This document shows, piece after piece, positions 14,885 through 61,340 of a stretch of 64,000 bases of DNA. Every line of letters starts with the position of its first letter. Position 1 is the stretch's first letter. Where the stretch lies: NCBI GenBank assembly GCA_013397865.1, contig VZTI01001134.1:211581-275580 (forward strand), read 5' to 3'. Under the pieces are notes generated by a model. That model saw only the letters and a program-made list of their open reading frames with translations, was not told where the DNA came from and made no database searches. The position numbers and the translations under genes were made by a program. This stretch comes from Struthidea cinerea (Eukaryota; Chordata; Aves; Passeriformes; Corcoracidae).

Positions 14885-14914
14885 TTTTTTTTTTTCCTCT
14901 TTTTTTTTTTTTTT
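14885..14914. repeat. Double poly-T tract
   Basis: Eleven T and fifteen T are separated by CCTC. No repeat body is recognisable next to it. It could be the tail of an old minus-strand retroposon or a simple homopolymer expansion. Confidence 0.7.
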
Positions 14915-16635
14915 GTGGAAACGAGCAGCCAAGTGCTCATAAATAACACATAGGTATCACACAAAGAGAAGGTCATGAGGCAGGAACTCGATGAGCCTGA
15001 GAAAGGGTTGATTTTTAAAGTCCTTTCTCAGTCCTCAAATTTCTCTCCCAGGAAGTCTGAAGGACAGAGGTTTCCCAAAGGCAAAAGGTACCAAAGGTTC
15101 AGTTGCTGGGGAGGGCAGCAAGACTTCAGAGTTGGAGGGAGTTTCTGTAAAATAACTGCACTGAGGCCAGGAGCTAAGAAAGAAAGTGAAACCGCAGAGA
15201 TTTCAAAAGACAACCCACAAAAACAACCCCTGGAGGCCTGGTTTACACCTCTGTTATATCTGAGAGGCAGAGGGAGGGGGGTGCAGCCATAGTCTGCTCA
15301 GCCATTGCAACAAAAGCCAGAAAGTCATTCAAGAACCTCAGCCCCCAGCCTGCCCCCCACAGTCAGCAGCTGTTAAAGCTGTTTAAGCTGGGGGAGGCTG
15401 GATCTGCTGCTCAGGAGGTTCAGGGGCAGGGGGCCACCAGCCTTTCAACTGCGCCCAGCACACCCTGGAAGCTTGCACGGTAGAGGAGTGTTCAGGATGT
15501 GAAGGCAAAGATCAGTCAGCTGAATGCCACCTTGCCCATTTTATAGGTAGCAATGGATAGAGAAAACAGGCCCTTACCTTTCTAAGGACAATCGGTTAAA
15601 TTCATACAAAAACCAGCTCTCACCGCATTATCTGCAGCAAGCCAGAAAGCCGAAGTTTCTCTGTCTGCATTTCAATTTCCCCATTGACTCCTCAGGATCA
15701 TGCAGTAAATATCAACACTGGAAAACTTCTAGTAATAATGCCAGCTGAGGCCCAGGACCTGTGGGGCACAGCTGGCTCCCAGCCTCAATTCTTCCTGCAA
15801 GCTGAGAAGGCTCAGCACCTCAAGAGATGGTGCGCTAAAGACATACAAGAAACCCAACTGACTCTTGTGAAAATAAATAACCAGCAATCAACACACAGCT
15901 TTTCTCCATGCCAGTGGAAAACACGCATGTGTGGTCCAGCCTTGTTCTTTTAATAATTGTTTATTTGCAACTATGGTCAGGAAGTGATGCTGCAGTGTTG
16001 GGAAAAATGAACCCAGGGAGTAAAGGGGTTGTGGAGTTGTGCCATGTTTCACACTCCTCTGTTTCTTGCCCGCACACATTTGAGGAGGGAGAGTTTGATT
16101 TGGATTGTTGGTGGGTTTTAAATTAGTGCAAGATACAAGCAGAGAAATAAAGTTGATCTGGACAGCAGCAGCACTTGGATCCTGGACACGGAAGCTTGGG
16201 GGAAGCTTTGGATGTCTCTCTCCCTTCCGTTAGCTGCCAGTAGCAAGGCATGCCTGTGGTTTACAAGGTGGGGAGAATGCTGACTCCAAGGCAGGGAAGT
16301 GCCTCCTGGGGCAACCTGCAGCAAAAATACTTGGCTCCAGAATAAATACTGCCTCAGGTCACTGAAAAGGCCGTGACAAGTAGAAGTTTGTGGTCAAGCA
16401 GAAGGAACCAGAATAGCCCTTCCTGTAATGCAAAGCCTTTTCCTACCTACATGACCTAGGGCTGAGAAGAGGTAAACCCTTACTGGGATTTAAGGGGAAA
16501 GAGAAGACAAAGTAACGATACATTGTGTGGTGCGATCACTTCCTTCAGTCCCCTCACACGGAACGTCTCTGGTTCTCAGGAAAGCTTTCACCGCCCTCAG
16601 CTACTTGCCCAGCTCTGTGTTTCCCTGTGGCTTGC

Positions 16636-16777
16636 CCTCCATGTTCCCATGCCTCCTTCTATTGCCTCCCAGTCCAGTACCTGTGTTCTGACACTTCATG
16701 GTCCTCCATGTTCCCATGCCTCCTTCTATTGCCTCCCAGTCCAGTACCTGTGTTCTGACACTTCATGGTCCTCCATG
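16636..16777. repeat. 67-bp tandem duplication (about 2.1 copies)
   Basis: The 67-bp unit beginning CCTCCATGTTCCCATGCC at 16636 is repeated with no visible difference from 16703. A third partial copy (CCTCCATGG) starts at 16770. Near identity of the copies points to a recent local duplication or a polymorphic minisatellite. It lies in the long intron and has no coding role. Confidence 0.9.
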
Positions 16778-17182
16778 GTCACAGCTGTTCTCAAACAGGC
16801 AAGACACAAAGACTGAGGTTAAAGAGCTAAAATCAATTGTCTCACTATCTGGCTGCTCCCTTTTGCCCATAATCAGGCATTCCACTGCGTACGAGGCCAT
16901 GCCACAGGAGAATGTGTGAACAACTTTTATAGAAGTTTTATCTACAGGTTTGGATGGAGAAATGTTTACCAGCAGACAGCAAGGTGAAGAGGGGAGAAGC
17001 ACGAACTGAGATGGGAGGCTGTGAGATTTTCCCAAGAACTGATGAGCTCTGCAGACACACAGTCTTGATGAATCCCCGGGAAATGATAAATTCAGCACAC
17101 CAAGAATCAACCAAATCAGGCCAAGGCCACCAGCACACACTAACATCACGCAGACTAGAGACAAGGTGGCAATGGCTGCTGC

Positions 17183-17200
17183 TGCACATGTACATGTGCA
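17183..17200. repeat. 18-bp perfect palindrome
   Basis: TGCACATGTACATGTGCA is its own reverse complement. Its 12-base core ACATGTACATGT recurs at 58065-58076. No function can be assigned. Confidence 0.85.
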
Positions 17201-17999
17201 CTTAATAAAAGAAGGGATCCTTCAGCAGAATTTCTGAACACCCACCAGTACAACCCTCCACGCCTGAATTGAAGGTGTTCCTATAAATATTGTTTGTGAA
17301 CTGTATTTTCCTCTACTTGATCCCCTTGATATGAAGAGAAAAGGAATTGGGAACTGTTTCCCTTTGTCCCCCTCCTTCACACACAGGTTTTTTTCCAATA
17401 TCAAACCTCTGGCTAATATTAACTTTGAACTTGAATGATCTCTAATATCCTCTAATGTCCTGGATCAATGAAGTTGTGTTATTCAAAGGTCAGTTCCTAA
17501 TACTAAGTTCTGATCTCACTTAAACTTTCCTTCATTTCTAGACAGTTATTCTGTGTTATCCCTATATGCCCTTTATATCTGTTCCAAGGTTTTCCAAGTT
17601 TCTTGAACAAACCTGGCACCTCTAGTAAGCATTAACCGCACACAAATGATGAATTCTAAAATGAAAAAACTCCATGCCAAAAAGAAAACATATTGTTCCT
17701 CCAGAGGGATATATTTTATATTGTACATCCAAATCAAACAAACACACTGTAATCACCAGAATGAAACCCCAGAAACAACTCAAAACAACAGCACAGGAAA
17801 AATAAACATGAACTCAAGTTCTTTGAAGAACAGGAGGAGAACGATCGGATTTAGATGAGGAACAACTTCTTGCTTAATGACAACATAGAAAGTAGAACTT
17901 GAGATGAAATACAAAAAAAATAATAAAAATCCCCTTTTTAAAAACAAGTTCTGAATAATGTTTGCTCCTTCCTTTCCAAGCCAAGCACTTTAGATGATC

Positions 18000-20900
18000 T
18001 ATTGGCCCAAGAATGGATACAGAGACAATCCCAGAATACTGATGGACGATTCCTATTTTATTTATGTCCTCATCTAGGAGGGACACCGTAATCCATCCAC
18101 TTTTAATTAACCATTTTGTCCCTTTAATCAACAGACAAATTTGGAGCACCAGCACAAGGCTGAGCCAGGAGTGTCCATTTTATGTCCTGGGCAGGCTGGT
18201 TTCCAAAGTGGTGCCAGATTTTTGGGAAGGTGGGTCTGGGCAGGTGCCCTATACCCCCATTAGAGGTGACGGTGCAGGTCAGTCTGCGGCAGCCCGAGGT
18301 GAGGAGCCACCTCAGCAGTGTCACTCCAGGACTGGCATCCTCTGCTGCACACGAGGAGAGAGAACAAAGGTGAAAAGGAATCATTCACGAGGAGAAAGGG
18401 AAGGAACACAATGTTAGTTTTGATAAGCAATAATGAGGAAATGGCCTTTAATGACTTACAGTTCAGCTCACACTCTCATTAGCAGATACAGAGGAAGAAG
18501 GAGCTCAATCACTCGATCTCTTCAAATACGTATGTTTTTGTCTAACCATTTTTGCTGGAAAAAAAATGCTAATTTTGACTAACGTGAATCAATTTGAACT
18601 GTTTCCCAATCAGTCAAAGACCAGTTCAGAGACAGAAACGCCTCTCCCATCTAAAGTCCAACTCAATTTCTAATGCAAGGTAAATGGCAACACATCTTTG
18701 ACATCTGATTCTTTGAAAATCACAGCACATTTATAAAAGTCAAACAACAGCTGGTCCCTCTTTACAGCTGAAAAACAGAATATCCTTTAATTCTTCTGGG
18801 CAAATCAATAATTTAGTCCTTCTATTTTAAAAGCACAGAGGTTGGTCATGTCGTTGAAATAAAGACAGGGATTTTACTGTACTTCCTTCCTTCTTAGTCT
18901 GTTTTGATTGCATCAAACTCATTCACTTAAACATCCCCCTAACTTAAACATCCTCTTTCTTCACAGCAGGCATCAAAATACCTTTTTTTTGTTTGTTTAG
19001 TAATATAGATTTATTGGATATGGAGCTTATTTCCTGTCATGTAAGACCACAGTGTTGGACACAGCTGAGTTTCCATCCATCTTTTAAAGGGCAGCACTCT
19101 CCACCTTATTCTGTACATTTTAAAATTACAGCCATCCTGCCTAAGCAGGATCACATGTGCTTCAGAAGCGTCTTGTGATGGAGAGATACCACATTTGCAG
19201 TGGGTTTGGGATACTCATCATACGAATTAAGATTATATCATTATACAAACTCTACCTGTGTGCCTTGCACCTCTCTGGGGAAGGTGTCCATCAGCACATT
19301 AGTATAGGAACTGTTTTTCACACTGCTTGCAGGAATAGAGAGGAGAGATCAAGTGGGTTGCCACAGAAATCACCTTTAAATACCCTCAACAGGAATGCGT
19401 TGATATTTATACTGCCAATGTTCTCAGGAGACCTTCAGTCTGAAGGAGTTCCATACATTTGTTTTATCATAGAGTGACTTGACTTATATTTTCAAGTGTT
19501 ACTGATTTACTTATTTTCCACCAAAGGATGCTTTAGATTGAAATGATCTAAGAATAAGACTGAAAGCATACTGAATGCTGACCCTTATTTCCTAAATGAA
19601 AAACAAAAAATTAAAGTCAATTGCAAATGTTCTTTATGAAATGGATAGCAATAGAAATGAAAATGTACAAAATAATTCACTTTGTAAAAAAAGAGGAGCA
19701 TATTCTACCTGCCCTGGATGTAACGGCCAGTTCTGCATGGATGAAAATGCTGAAAAGAAATCTTTGAAGAACCCCTTTCAGTTTCAGGGACTTCTAGTTG
19801 AATCTGTTCTCAGCATCTGATCACCAAACTGAATCTGGATTCATATCTGTGGTCATTTATAGCCACAAAAAGCCAACCAAACCTGGGAGAGGTGTTAAGG
19901 AAGTATCTGCTGCTTCTTGCACTTGTCTAGAAATAAACTTGTGAGTGCTGAGCAGTGGCCCTGCGCTGACCACCACAGGAATGGCTTTCTTTTGGGGAAA
20001 GAAATGTGTCCAAGAATTCTGAGAGCAGAGGTCCCACTTAAGTTCAATAGCACTTTCAGAAATCCCAGCTGAGATATTTAAGATGCATGGCAAATTTCGT
20101 GCCTGCCTTTTATGAAGCTATTTCCTGGAAATATTACCCAATGAACGACATGATTGCTATTTCCATGGGCACTGCACATGTTTTGGCTTTGCTGTATTTT
20201 CACAGTGTGAAACACTCAAATCTCTGGGAAATTTCTTGGTAAAATTCAACTACTAGATTAAAAAAAAAGGGCCTTTGGGGAAACTCATCCATTGTCATCA
20301 TCTCCTCAGGAGGTGTGTGGGGAATTGCCCAGCCATGCAGTACAAGAAAAATGAACAAGGCTCCACTACCTGGTTAGAACTTTCTCTAAAGTCCCCTGAA
20401 TAATTACTATGAAGTTTGCAAGTGCTACCAACAAAGTGTTATATTTTAAAAGCAGCTGATCATATTTTATTTAGTTTTTCAAAAGAACCTTTTCTGAGAA
20501 GGTTCTGTGAAAAAAGACAGCCTGTGCCTGGTGCTTCCTCCGCCCACAGCTGCAGCAAAAACTTGCTGGCAACAGAAAGCAAATGTCCCTACTGTCAGCA
20601 GCACTTGCACCCTTGACAGATCTCTTCTCAGAGGTAAATCTCCTGATCACCTACCTGTTACGTTTAGAAATGGGTGCCAGGAAAGACAGATAACATGTAA
20701 TTCAAGCCAGGATTAAACCTGGCTAAAAATCAAGGTTGGTAAGAGTTACTTTTTTGATTGTTTTGAAATCTGGTTCCAATCCAGGGAAGACCAAAGTCCA
20801 TTACCTCAAAGTCCACAAAGGAAAAAAAAAGGGCCAAAGGCCCCAGAATTGTACTGGGAGATCTGTGCCATAGGCAGAGCCAGTATTAATACCTGAGCTG

Positions 20901-23900
20901 GAGATTCTGTGCTACATACATTATAAATCACTAAGAAAAGAGCTGTCAAATGACTCTGCTTGCAGATGGCAGGTGGGTAAATTCCGGTGCAGCTACAAGC
21001 CATAGTGACTGGTGCCCAGATGAAAAAAGGCATCGTGAGACCTCTCAGCCAAGTCCCCAAAGCAGAGATTAAGCTATACCAAGGCAGAGCACAGGCCCAA
21101 CACCGAGCAAAGAATGACTGTAATTATTTGGATCCCCTCTGAGGTTCAGAGTTTTCTGTGAGTGCCCATGAAAGTTTGCAGAATCCAAAGTATGTGTAGC
21201 ACTTCAGTCCAGATTTCCTTCATTTGGAAATCTAAAAATGTAATTTATACCTTGTCTGAGTGTGTTATATTTCACTCCAAGAGCCTTAAGTTAATTTTCC
21301 AAAAGACTGAAAAATATCAAATTTAGACAGACAAGTAGAGCTCTGCAAATCAAAAGCTGGAACATTTCATGATGTTGGCACTGCTGCATTCCTGATAAGA
21401 GATACAGGAAGCAAAGTCCTTACTTATACATAGGAAAGAGAAAAAAGAAAAGTGCCACAGTAATATTACTGAACACCAACAAGTAGAAAGGCAAGTTCAC
21501 ACCAAATAAGGCATTGCCAGCAGAGATAAACCAGTCGCATTTTATCAGCTCCAAACGTCACTTCAATTACTTCAGTTTCAGGGAACCATTCACAGTGAAA
21601 AAAAAAGACACATACATTTGTATATTTTTCTCAGGGAAGAGCTGAATTTACAGGGGTCCTAGCCAAGATTCAGAGCCAGAATTGAGAGGAGGCAGTCTCC
21701 CAAAGCCTAAGGAAATTTTAAGAAACGATCATTAGAGAGACAGAGAGATGTCATCTCCTGGCTGAACAATTTATTTCCTTGGTAAGATAAACATTTTGCT
21801 ACTACATGACAGTATCTTGAAAAGAGTTAACCACCTACAGCTAGTGAGCCCTCAAGAAGGCTAATTAGAGTGCCAAAATGTTTTATGTCAGGTTTTCCTT
21901 TGATCGCTATCACGTTTTCCCTTTTCCACAGGTGAGGGCAGTAGGGACGCAGTGTGAGAACTGCTCTAATGCTAGGCAGCATTCAAGCAACAGAAATATA
22001 TCCTCTGGGGCCATAATTTACTCCTCTTTATCATACCTTCACAGGAAAAAATCACTTAACAGTCAGCAGTCATTTTCTATTACATAAATTTAGTTTTTCT
22101 TGTGGTTCCATAACTCATCAGTCCCTGCAAGGAAGCAGCACTCTAGACAGTACACTGAATTCTGGCACATCACTTGCTTGGATGGTGGCAGAATAACCAC
22201 AACAATACTTACACAAATGAGACCAAATCAATCCCTTCCTTTGCCCTTTAGAAACGCACAGTTGTTTAATCCAATTTACTGAGAGTAAAATATCTTGGTT
22301 GGAGGAAGAAACCTCTTCAGGTCAATGCCCGGCAGATAAATTGCTGGCACCTATCACAGTGCTCCAGAAAACAGGCAGATTTCTAAATACTCCTGATTCT
22401 GTATTTAAGTGACTCCCTGCTTCACCACCCACTCCATATTCCCATGATCCTGCTCTCCCTTGGCTCTGCCACAGAGTTTACATTGCACATTCCAGCTTCC
22501 TTCCCGTCAGCTGCACTCCATAGTACCCGCAAACCACTGGCAGAGGGATTGTTCCACTGACAGGTGCTGGCTCTTCAGGTCAGTCCCACTGCTCAGGTGC
22601 TGCACAGACTCCAAGTCCATGGTGACACATGTTTTGGCCATTCACAAGCACTGCTGGGCGTCAACACTCCCTGTGCCTTGATATTCCCCCAGTGCTGCAG
22701 TCGAAATGTGTCTCTTGCACCTGACTCAACACCGAGCTCACCGCCAGTGAGTGAGCGCTCTCTCCTCCAGCAACAATATCACAGGGAGAAAGCTATTTTA
22801 ACTTGATTAGAAGCTTCTCAAGAAAAGAGAATTTGCCCCTAAGTGACTTGTTCCAAAAAGTCCTAATTCTAAAATCTCCTCTCTTGTACAAATTACCTTC
22901 GATTAGAAAAATTATTATTCCCAGATTTTATATAATACCACCAGTGTGGAAGAGGTCAAGATCTCTGTCCCATGACTGCTGAAAGATGAGCTGAGTCTAG
23001 TATCTAACGGAAAAGATAAAAGTGTATAATGCAGATTTATTTTTAGAGAGTAAAACATTTTCAGTTCACATTTCGGAGCCTTTTTCCACATCCAAAAACA
23101 ACAGAAGGAAATGAGAACTGCTCTCCTCAGTACTCTGCAAAAGCCAACAAAAAGGAGGCCATTGGAAGATGGACCAGTATCGCCAGAAACAGCTGTTTCA
23201 CAAGCCAACAGCTCAACGGGCTTAACAAATGAGAATGCCCTGCATGTAACATTTCCTTTATGCAATTCCCTGCTGCTTTGAATCCAAACATAAAGACTGA
23301 AATCCTGTCTGCTGTGAATAGGGCAAGGATTTCTCTCTAAGGAGAGGTTTTAGATAGCATGCTGAAGAGGGCTTACTGTATAGAACAAAAGCTGTCTCCT
23401 TTGCCTTTTGGAAAAGGATGAAGAAATTTTGCGTAGTAGGTTACCTTGGACCTGACCTGGATGCTCAATGGGAATTGCAATTACTGTAACAGTATTCGTT
23501 ATCTATTGATTCTTTAGCACTGAGTTTGGGTCATCAACCCACTTTTCCCCCTCTATATAAAACTTGCACAATTCGAATGACAATCCAAATAATTATTTTC
23601 CTGTGTATGAAATGTTTTAGATTATAGATTGCATATAGAAGAAGTCATGGATTGCAAATGGAAAAATAAACATTTTGTATGTTCTCTCCTTCTTTCCTTT
23701 TACAAAGGTGCAGACCTACAGACCTTACTTGAAGTCTGTGTTTCTACTATATAGTATTTAATGAAAATGAAATGTTTGAGCCTGGGGATAATTGCTTTAT
23801 GTATTTTTGAGAGAGAAAAGTCCAAGGAAAGTAAAGATATTAAATAGTCATACCCAGATTTAGAAGATGCTTGATGAGGTATTTAATTTAAACAGACACA

Positions 23901-26900
23901 GACACTATTACTTTTTTTAAATCTTGAGAGTCTTATATAATCACCTGACCACTGCCTGCAGTCAGGAAAGCCTGCATATTTAAAGGCTTAACACTTCTGG
24001 AGTCAGGCACATAATTCAGAATATTTTCAAAGAAGAGTCTGCTCCCACAAAGGCTATGAAACCAGGTCTGAATTCAGCTCTGCATCATGTGTTGGGACAA
24101 CGGAGAACAACGCTGTAATTAATGTACAAATGTAACATTTGCAAGAATTTCTATCTCCCCCTGCTAATTCCCCATCCAAACAAATCAAAAAAAGGAAAGG
24201 GTAATGTGCCATCAAATGTACTTTGCAATGGCACCCAATATGTGAGTGACAGAGCAGAACTAGGACTCGGCCCCAGTCAAAGTGCTCCATCCTCTGCACC
24301 AAAGGATCCCCCTGATAAATGTTGTGGCTACATTCACATGTCTTGAGAGAAAACCTTGCTGAATTTACAGTAATGTTATTTCCTTCCCTCTTAACAACAA
24401 AAAACCTTGTGTCTTTTCAGGAGTTTGAAATGCTAAAGTAAAGCTTAGCTCCAGGGCTGCGCCATGGCAAGAGAACACAGAAATTGCTCTTATAACTCAG
24501 GAGGACTTGACTCACAAATAAGTTGAAAGAAATACATATGACTTGAGGCATGAGGAGTGTTGTTAAGCAGAAGTGCTACTTGAAATTGAGAATCTTTGAG
24601 AAGTTGTGATTTTCTTTGTCTAAAATGTTGTTTGACATTCTTGTCTGAACACTCAAGTAATGCGTTAGGCAATCCTCAGGCGTAACAGCAAGGTTTAGGG
24701 AAAGGACAAAGTGTGTCAGCTAAATCTTTGAGCTCGTTTGCCTTCAGAGAGTAAGATCAACTCTTACATGTTACTTCAGAATTATTTCTGATATGGAGTT
24801 AATACATAGATGGTCCCAATGCAGGATTAATCTGCTGCCATCCTGGCACACTGCTGGCACTGCAAAGCTCTTGGCATGGGTTTGCAAATAAGGCTGCTGT
24901 GAACAGCCAGAGTTTCTAAAGGTAGGAGCTCTTTCCATTGGCTCCTCTGGATGGAGATCTCACTGGGGCACATAGAGAAGTCACCCATGGAGGCTGCAGC
25001 TGCAAAAAGCCTCTAGGCTTGAATCTGAACTCATGGGAATAACTCTGCTGACTCTGCGAGTTAAGTAGGCAGGAAAACCATACAGGTTGCTGAACCCTGT
25101 ACCTGTCGGAGCTGCTATCAGCCCCACACGAGTTAACTACAGTATGTGTGCTACAGTGTGTGCCAAGCACTGTCAGCTCTGCCAAGAAAACCCACCCAGA
25201 GAGCATGAGATGAGCCAGTCTTCCAGTGCTGGTAACTAGCACCAGTCCATGTGAGAACACAGAACCTCCCAGTCCAATCACATTCACTCACACCCTCCTA
25301 GACAAAAAGCTCAACTGCACACTGAAGGTAAAACATCCCATGTGGTAGAACGGCACCATTAGGAGTCATTTCAGAGCTCTGGATCTGCTGACAGACAGTC
25401 CCCTCAGAGTAGGTGGCAACATGTGCTGAGGGCTTTGTGCCAGCAGGTGAGCCCGATGTTTGAGTGGACGCTGAACACAGGGGTGACTCCGTGCCAATTC
25501 AGTGGGAGGTAAGGCAGCTCAGCTTCATCTGCCACTAACCTGGGTAACATGGTGCAGAAAAAAATGAGATAACTATAAAGAGATGCAGGCAGCTCATCCT
25601 CCTTGGAGCAAAGGCATGATAATGCAGCACTGTGGGAGCTGAGTTCTCCACAGTAGTCTGGCATTAGCATCAGTGACAATAAGGAAACTGTCCAGCAGGA
25701 ACTGTCTCTCTAGTTAAGGACGATACACTGCTACCTCAGATTCAACAAAGCACATTCAAGTAACCTTTAGCCTTAGCTGCACACTCAAATTTTTTTCTAT
25801 TCATTAAATGTTTAACAGGACACACAAACACTCAGCCTTAAGTCAGCAAGTGAATCTACTCACCTTAAAAAAAATTTAGAGCATGGCACAACCCTTTCCC
25901 CAGTGGTAACAACTTTTTCCCCGTACAAGCTCTACTCAGTTTATCTCATACACATTTGCTGTTCAGTTCAAACAAGGTTTTGGATAGAAATTCCTATAAC
26001 CGCTTCCCGTTTTGCATCCTTAAACCAACTCCTGCCATGATGGGCTGTCTTTCAGGGTACACAGCCTGGGTTGGCACCATAGCCCTTGTACGCAGCTGCA
26101 GCATGCAACATGGAGCATCTTACCTCGACGTGGCCAGAATTCATGCAACCAAGCCAACGGGCTGGGGGCAAACGAGCAAAGCTTAGGCGAGTGCTTAAAA
26201 TTAAGCATGAGCTCAAGTACTGCACTAAGTCAGGGCCTTTTATCAGGAATGATAAATGTGAAAAACACAGAAAGTAGGACAAGTCCATGTGGATTGAAGA
26301 CTTCTCAGACATCGGGCACAGTATTTGCATACATTACAGTGGCCTTTGGATTGTGAGGTGTAATACTTTTCTAATGCACATTATTGGACAAAAAAGTAAA
26401 ATCATGGGGACATGCATTTAAGATAAATACAACAGGCGGTCTTACAAAGGTAATTTATCTGCAATTAACTTATATTTCTGAGTCCAGCTTTCAAAATGAT
26501 ATCTGCACTGAACCTTACCTGTGAACTTAACAACCAAAACTTGGATTCTGATTTTGTAAAGACACCCTTCTACCTTGTCTAAGTCGCAGCATAATTAAAG
26601 CCCTGACAAACAGATAAATCCATAAAGGCATGGGAGAATTAATCTTTTTTCAAGTTACATGTGATTTCAAAACAACACATGAAGAGAATATGGGCATTCT
26701 CTCAGGGGATATGACAAACCCCATCAGCGTAGCTAAGGTAATTATTAACTGCCCATTTTCTCCTAAAATCAACTGCTAATTCAGTGGAAGAGCACAGCTG
26801 GAGGTATCAGGGTGACGAATTCAAGTGAGGCATCCTAGTGAAGCTGGGGATCTGGACTCAGATTGCCTGGCAAGTAAAATGACAAGTACATACGTGCCGA

Positions 26901-27458
26901 CAGTGTGCAGCATTCCAACAGAATCTAGCGTGTCTCAGGGCCATCCATATGCTCCACCATATGTCTGTGAGGAGAGGGGTCCAGAATCACAGTCTCTGGA
27001 AATCGTAGGTCTCCCAGGCTCTCAAGATACCAGCCAGGATCCCACTGTTGCTGCATTAATTGGTGTGTAAGTACCTGCATTCCCTCCAACAAACAACTGA
27101 TTTCAGCTCGGAGGGAAATATGTAACATAACCAGCTGTTTGCTCATTCAGAAGCTGGATCTCACAGGACAAGCTGTACTAGGCAAGAAAAGGCTGCTCTG
27201 GGCTGTTTCTTCAGAGCCAATTGAACCTCTGTGTATTAACCACAAAGAAGCTGCAGTAACAGAAATGTTACCGTGTAGAAGAGCAGTACCGATGAGCACA
27301 CAGAAACAGATGGGATTTTAATAACCCAGCAAAGGGGAATACAAGTTTCAGCTCACTCAGCAGAAGACAGGTTGCTTTCTTTCACCTTCTATTGTGCTTT
27401 TCACTTACATTTTTCTGGGGGCAATTACCTGCCATGTATTTTCACATTTCAGTCCTAC
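18000..27458 (-). other. KALRN: Long KALRN intron downstream of E19, part 1 (no exon found)
   Basis: I looked on the minus strand for the kalirin SH3 exon (LSGGCELTVV), the kalirin-7 tail (ending STYV) and the Duet first exon, and found none. A frame ending near 25404 has no match beyond a few residues. The rest is unique AT-rich sequence with occasional GC-richer patches (18180-18370, 22460-22760, 24930-25270). Confidence 0.7.
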
Positions 27459-60354
<32,896 letters not shown>

Positions 60355-61119
60355 CTGTAACATGCAGAGAGAGAGAGATCATTGCACTTACGTGAAATTT
60401 CAAATTTGCAGAACTGTAAACTTCAAAATTTTTTGCCATCTAACACATTAATTTGCAACTCTCTGAGTAATTCTTTCTCACTTAACTTTCTCACATGTAA
60501 TATTTGGCTTTCCCAGTTGCCTACCCTTCATCACTACATTTTTCTACAAAACAGTGTTTCTCTGGTTATCATTGCCCAGCTGACTCATCAGCATCTGGCC
60601 AGTAGGACATGAGCACAGTCTTGCTCAAAAACTTGCATGAACATCAAGTTTTAAAAAAAGATAAAAAAGACCTCCCTGTTTTAGGGTAATTCATAGACTT
60701 ATACTTTAGAAATACATGTTGAAAAAAAAACTAGAGGAGAAAAGAGGAAGGAAATAGAAAAGTGAAATACAGGAAGTAAACTCTAGGCACCAGATCTACA
60801 GTAGTGCTACAAGTGCAGCGAACTCCATGGTGAAAACTTTTTTCCATCTGGATGCTTGTAGAGGATCATTAACAATGAATTAGTTTAACTCAGAATTCAG
60901 TTCTTTTAGAATTATTCCACAGACTGACTTTCATCCAACCCTCACATACCAGACAGAAAGGGTGTCTTAGTATCACATCCCCCTCCCGTGCATCCTACAT
61001 GAACTTGATAAACCCCTCAAAGGCCTGGTCTGATTTCACCATCCTGACTTGATCAGGAGATTGAAATAGAGACTTCCTGAGGTCCTTCCTACCTCCTGAA
61101 TGTTTTTCTGACACTGTGA

Positions 61120-61340
61120 GCCCTGTGTGTAGTGGTTACATGGAAAACAGTGCAGAACTTCACACCTTCCTTCGGGGTGACACCGGTGCGATTGCGACGC
61201 TGGGTTCGCTACCAGTGCGATGGGGAAGGTTTGGCCTGGAGGAAATATGATGTCATCCCATGTTACTGCAGTCCCTGGGACTGCAAACTAATAAAGACCT
61301 GATTCTTCCTTAGTAAGGTCTACTGGAATTTTGCCATTGG
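61120..61340 (+). mobile_element. Retroelement-like fragment, possible solo-LTR remnant
   Basis: This patch stands out from the intron. Seven CpGs fall within about 50 bp (61180-61222). There is a 9-bp inverted repeat with a 1-base loop (61267-61285), then AATAAA at 61290-61295, and a second short inverted repeat CCTTA-G-TAAGG (61308-61318). This order (GC-rich part, hairpin, polyadenylation signal, short tail) resembles the R/U5 part of an LTR. I cannot define the ends or a target-site duplication, and no coding remnant of a retroelement is adjacent. A tRNA-derived SINE is an alternative, because TAGTGGTTA and GGGTTCGCTACC resemble A and B boxes. Confidence 0.35.

Larger units (their letters stand above)
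9000..17999 (-). other. KALRN: Long KALRN intron, part 2
   Basis: The stretch contains the poly-T pair (14885), the 67-bp duplication (16636) and the 18-bp palindrome (17183). GC-rich patches at 10780-11110 and 15240-15470 lack CpG enrichment and coding signals. 10430-10720 is uninterrupted unique sequence with homeodomain-type ATTAAT/TAAT sites, a possible conserved element. No exon was found. Confidence 0.7.

Noticed and set aside
15500..15560. Arg-Trp-His reading on the minus strand, as in the kalirin-7 tail
   Set aside because: Only three residues agree; the flanking residues and stop position do not.
25404..25679. Minus-strand frame considered as the kalirin-7 terminal exon
   Set aside because: Its end (WHKALSTCCHLL) does not match the known tail ending STYV; the shared Trp-His is coincidental.
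61128..61225. tRNA gene or pseudogene (TAGTGGTTA ... GGGTTCGCTACC)
   Set aside because: No cloverleaf can be folded with proper acceptor and anticodon stems; the boxes are imperfect. Kept only as an alternative for the retroelement-like patch.
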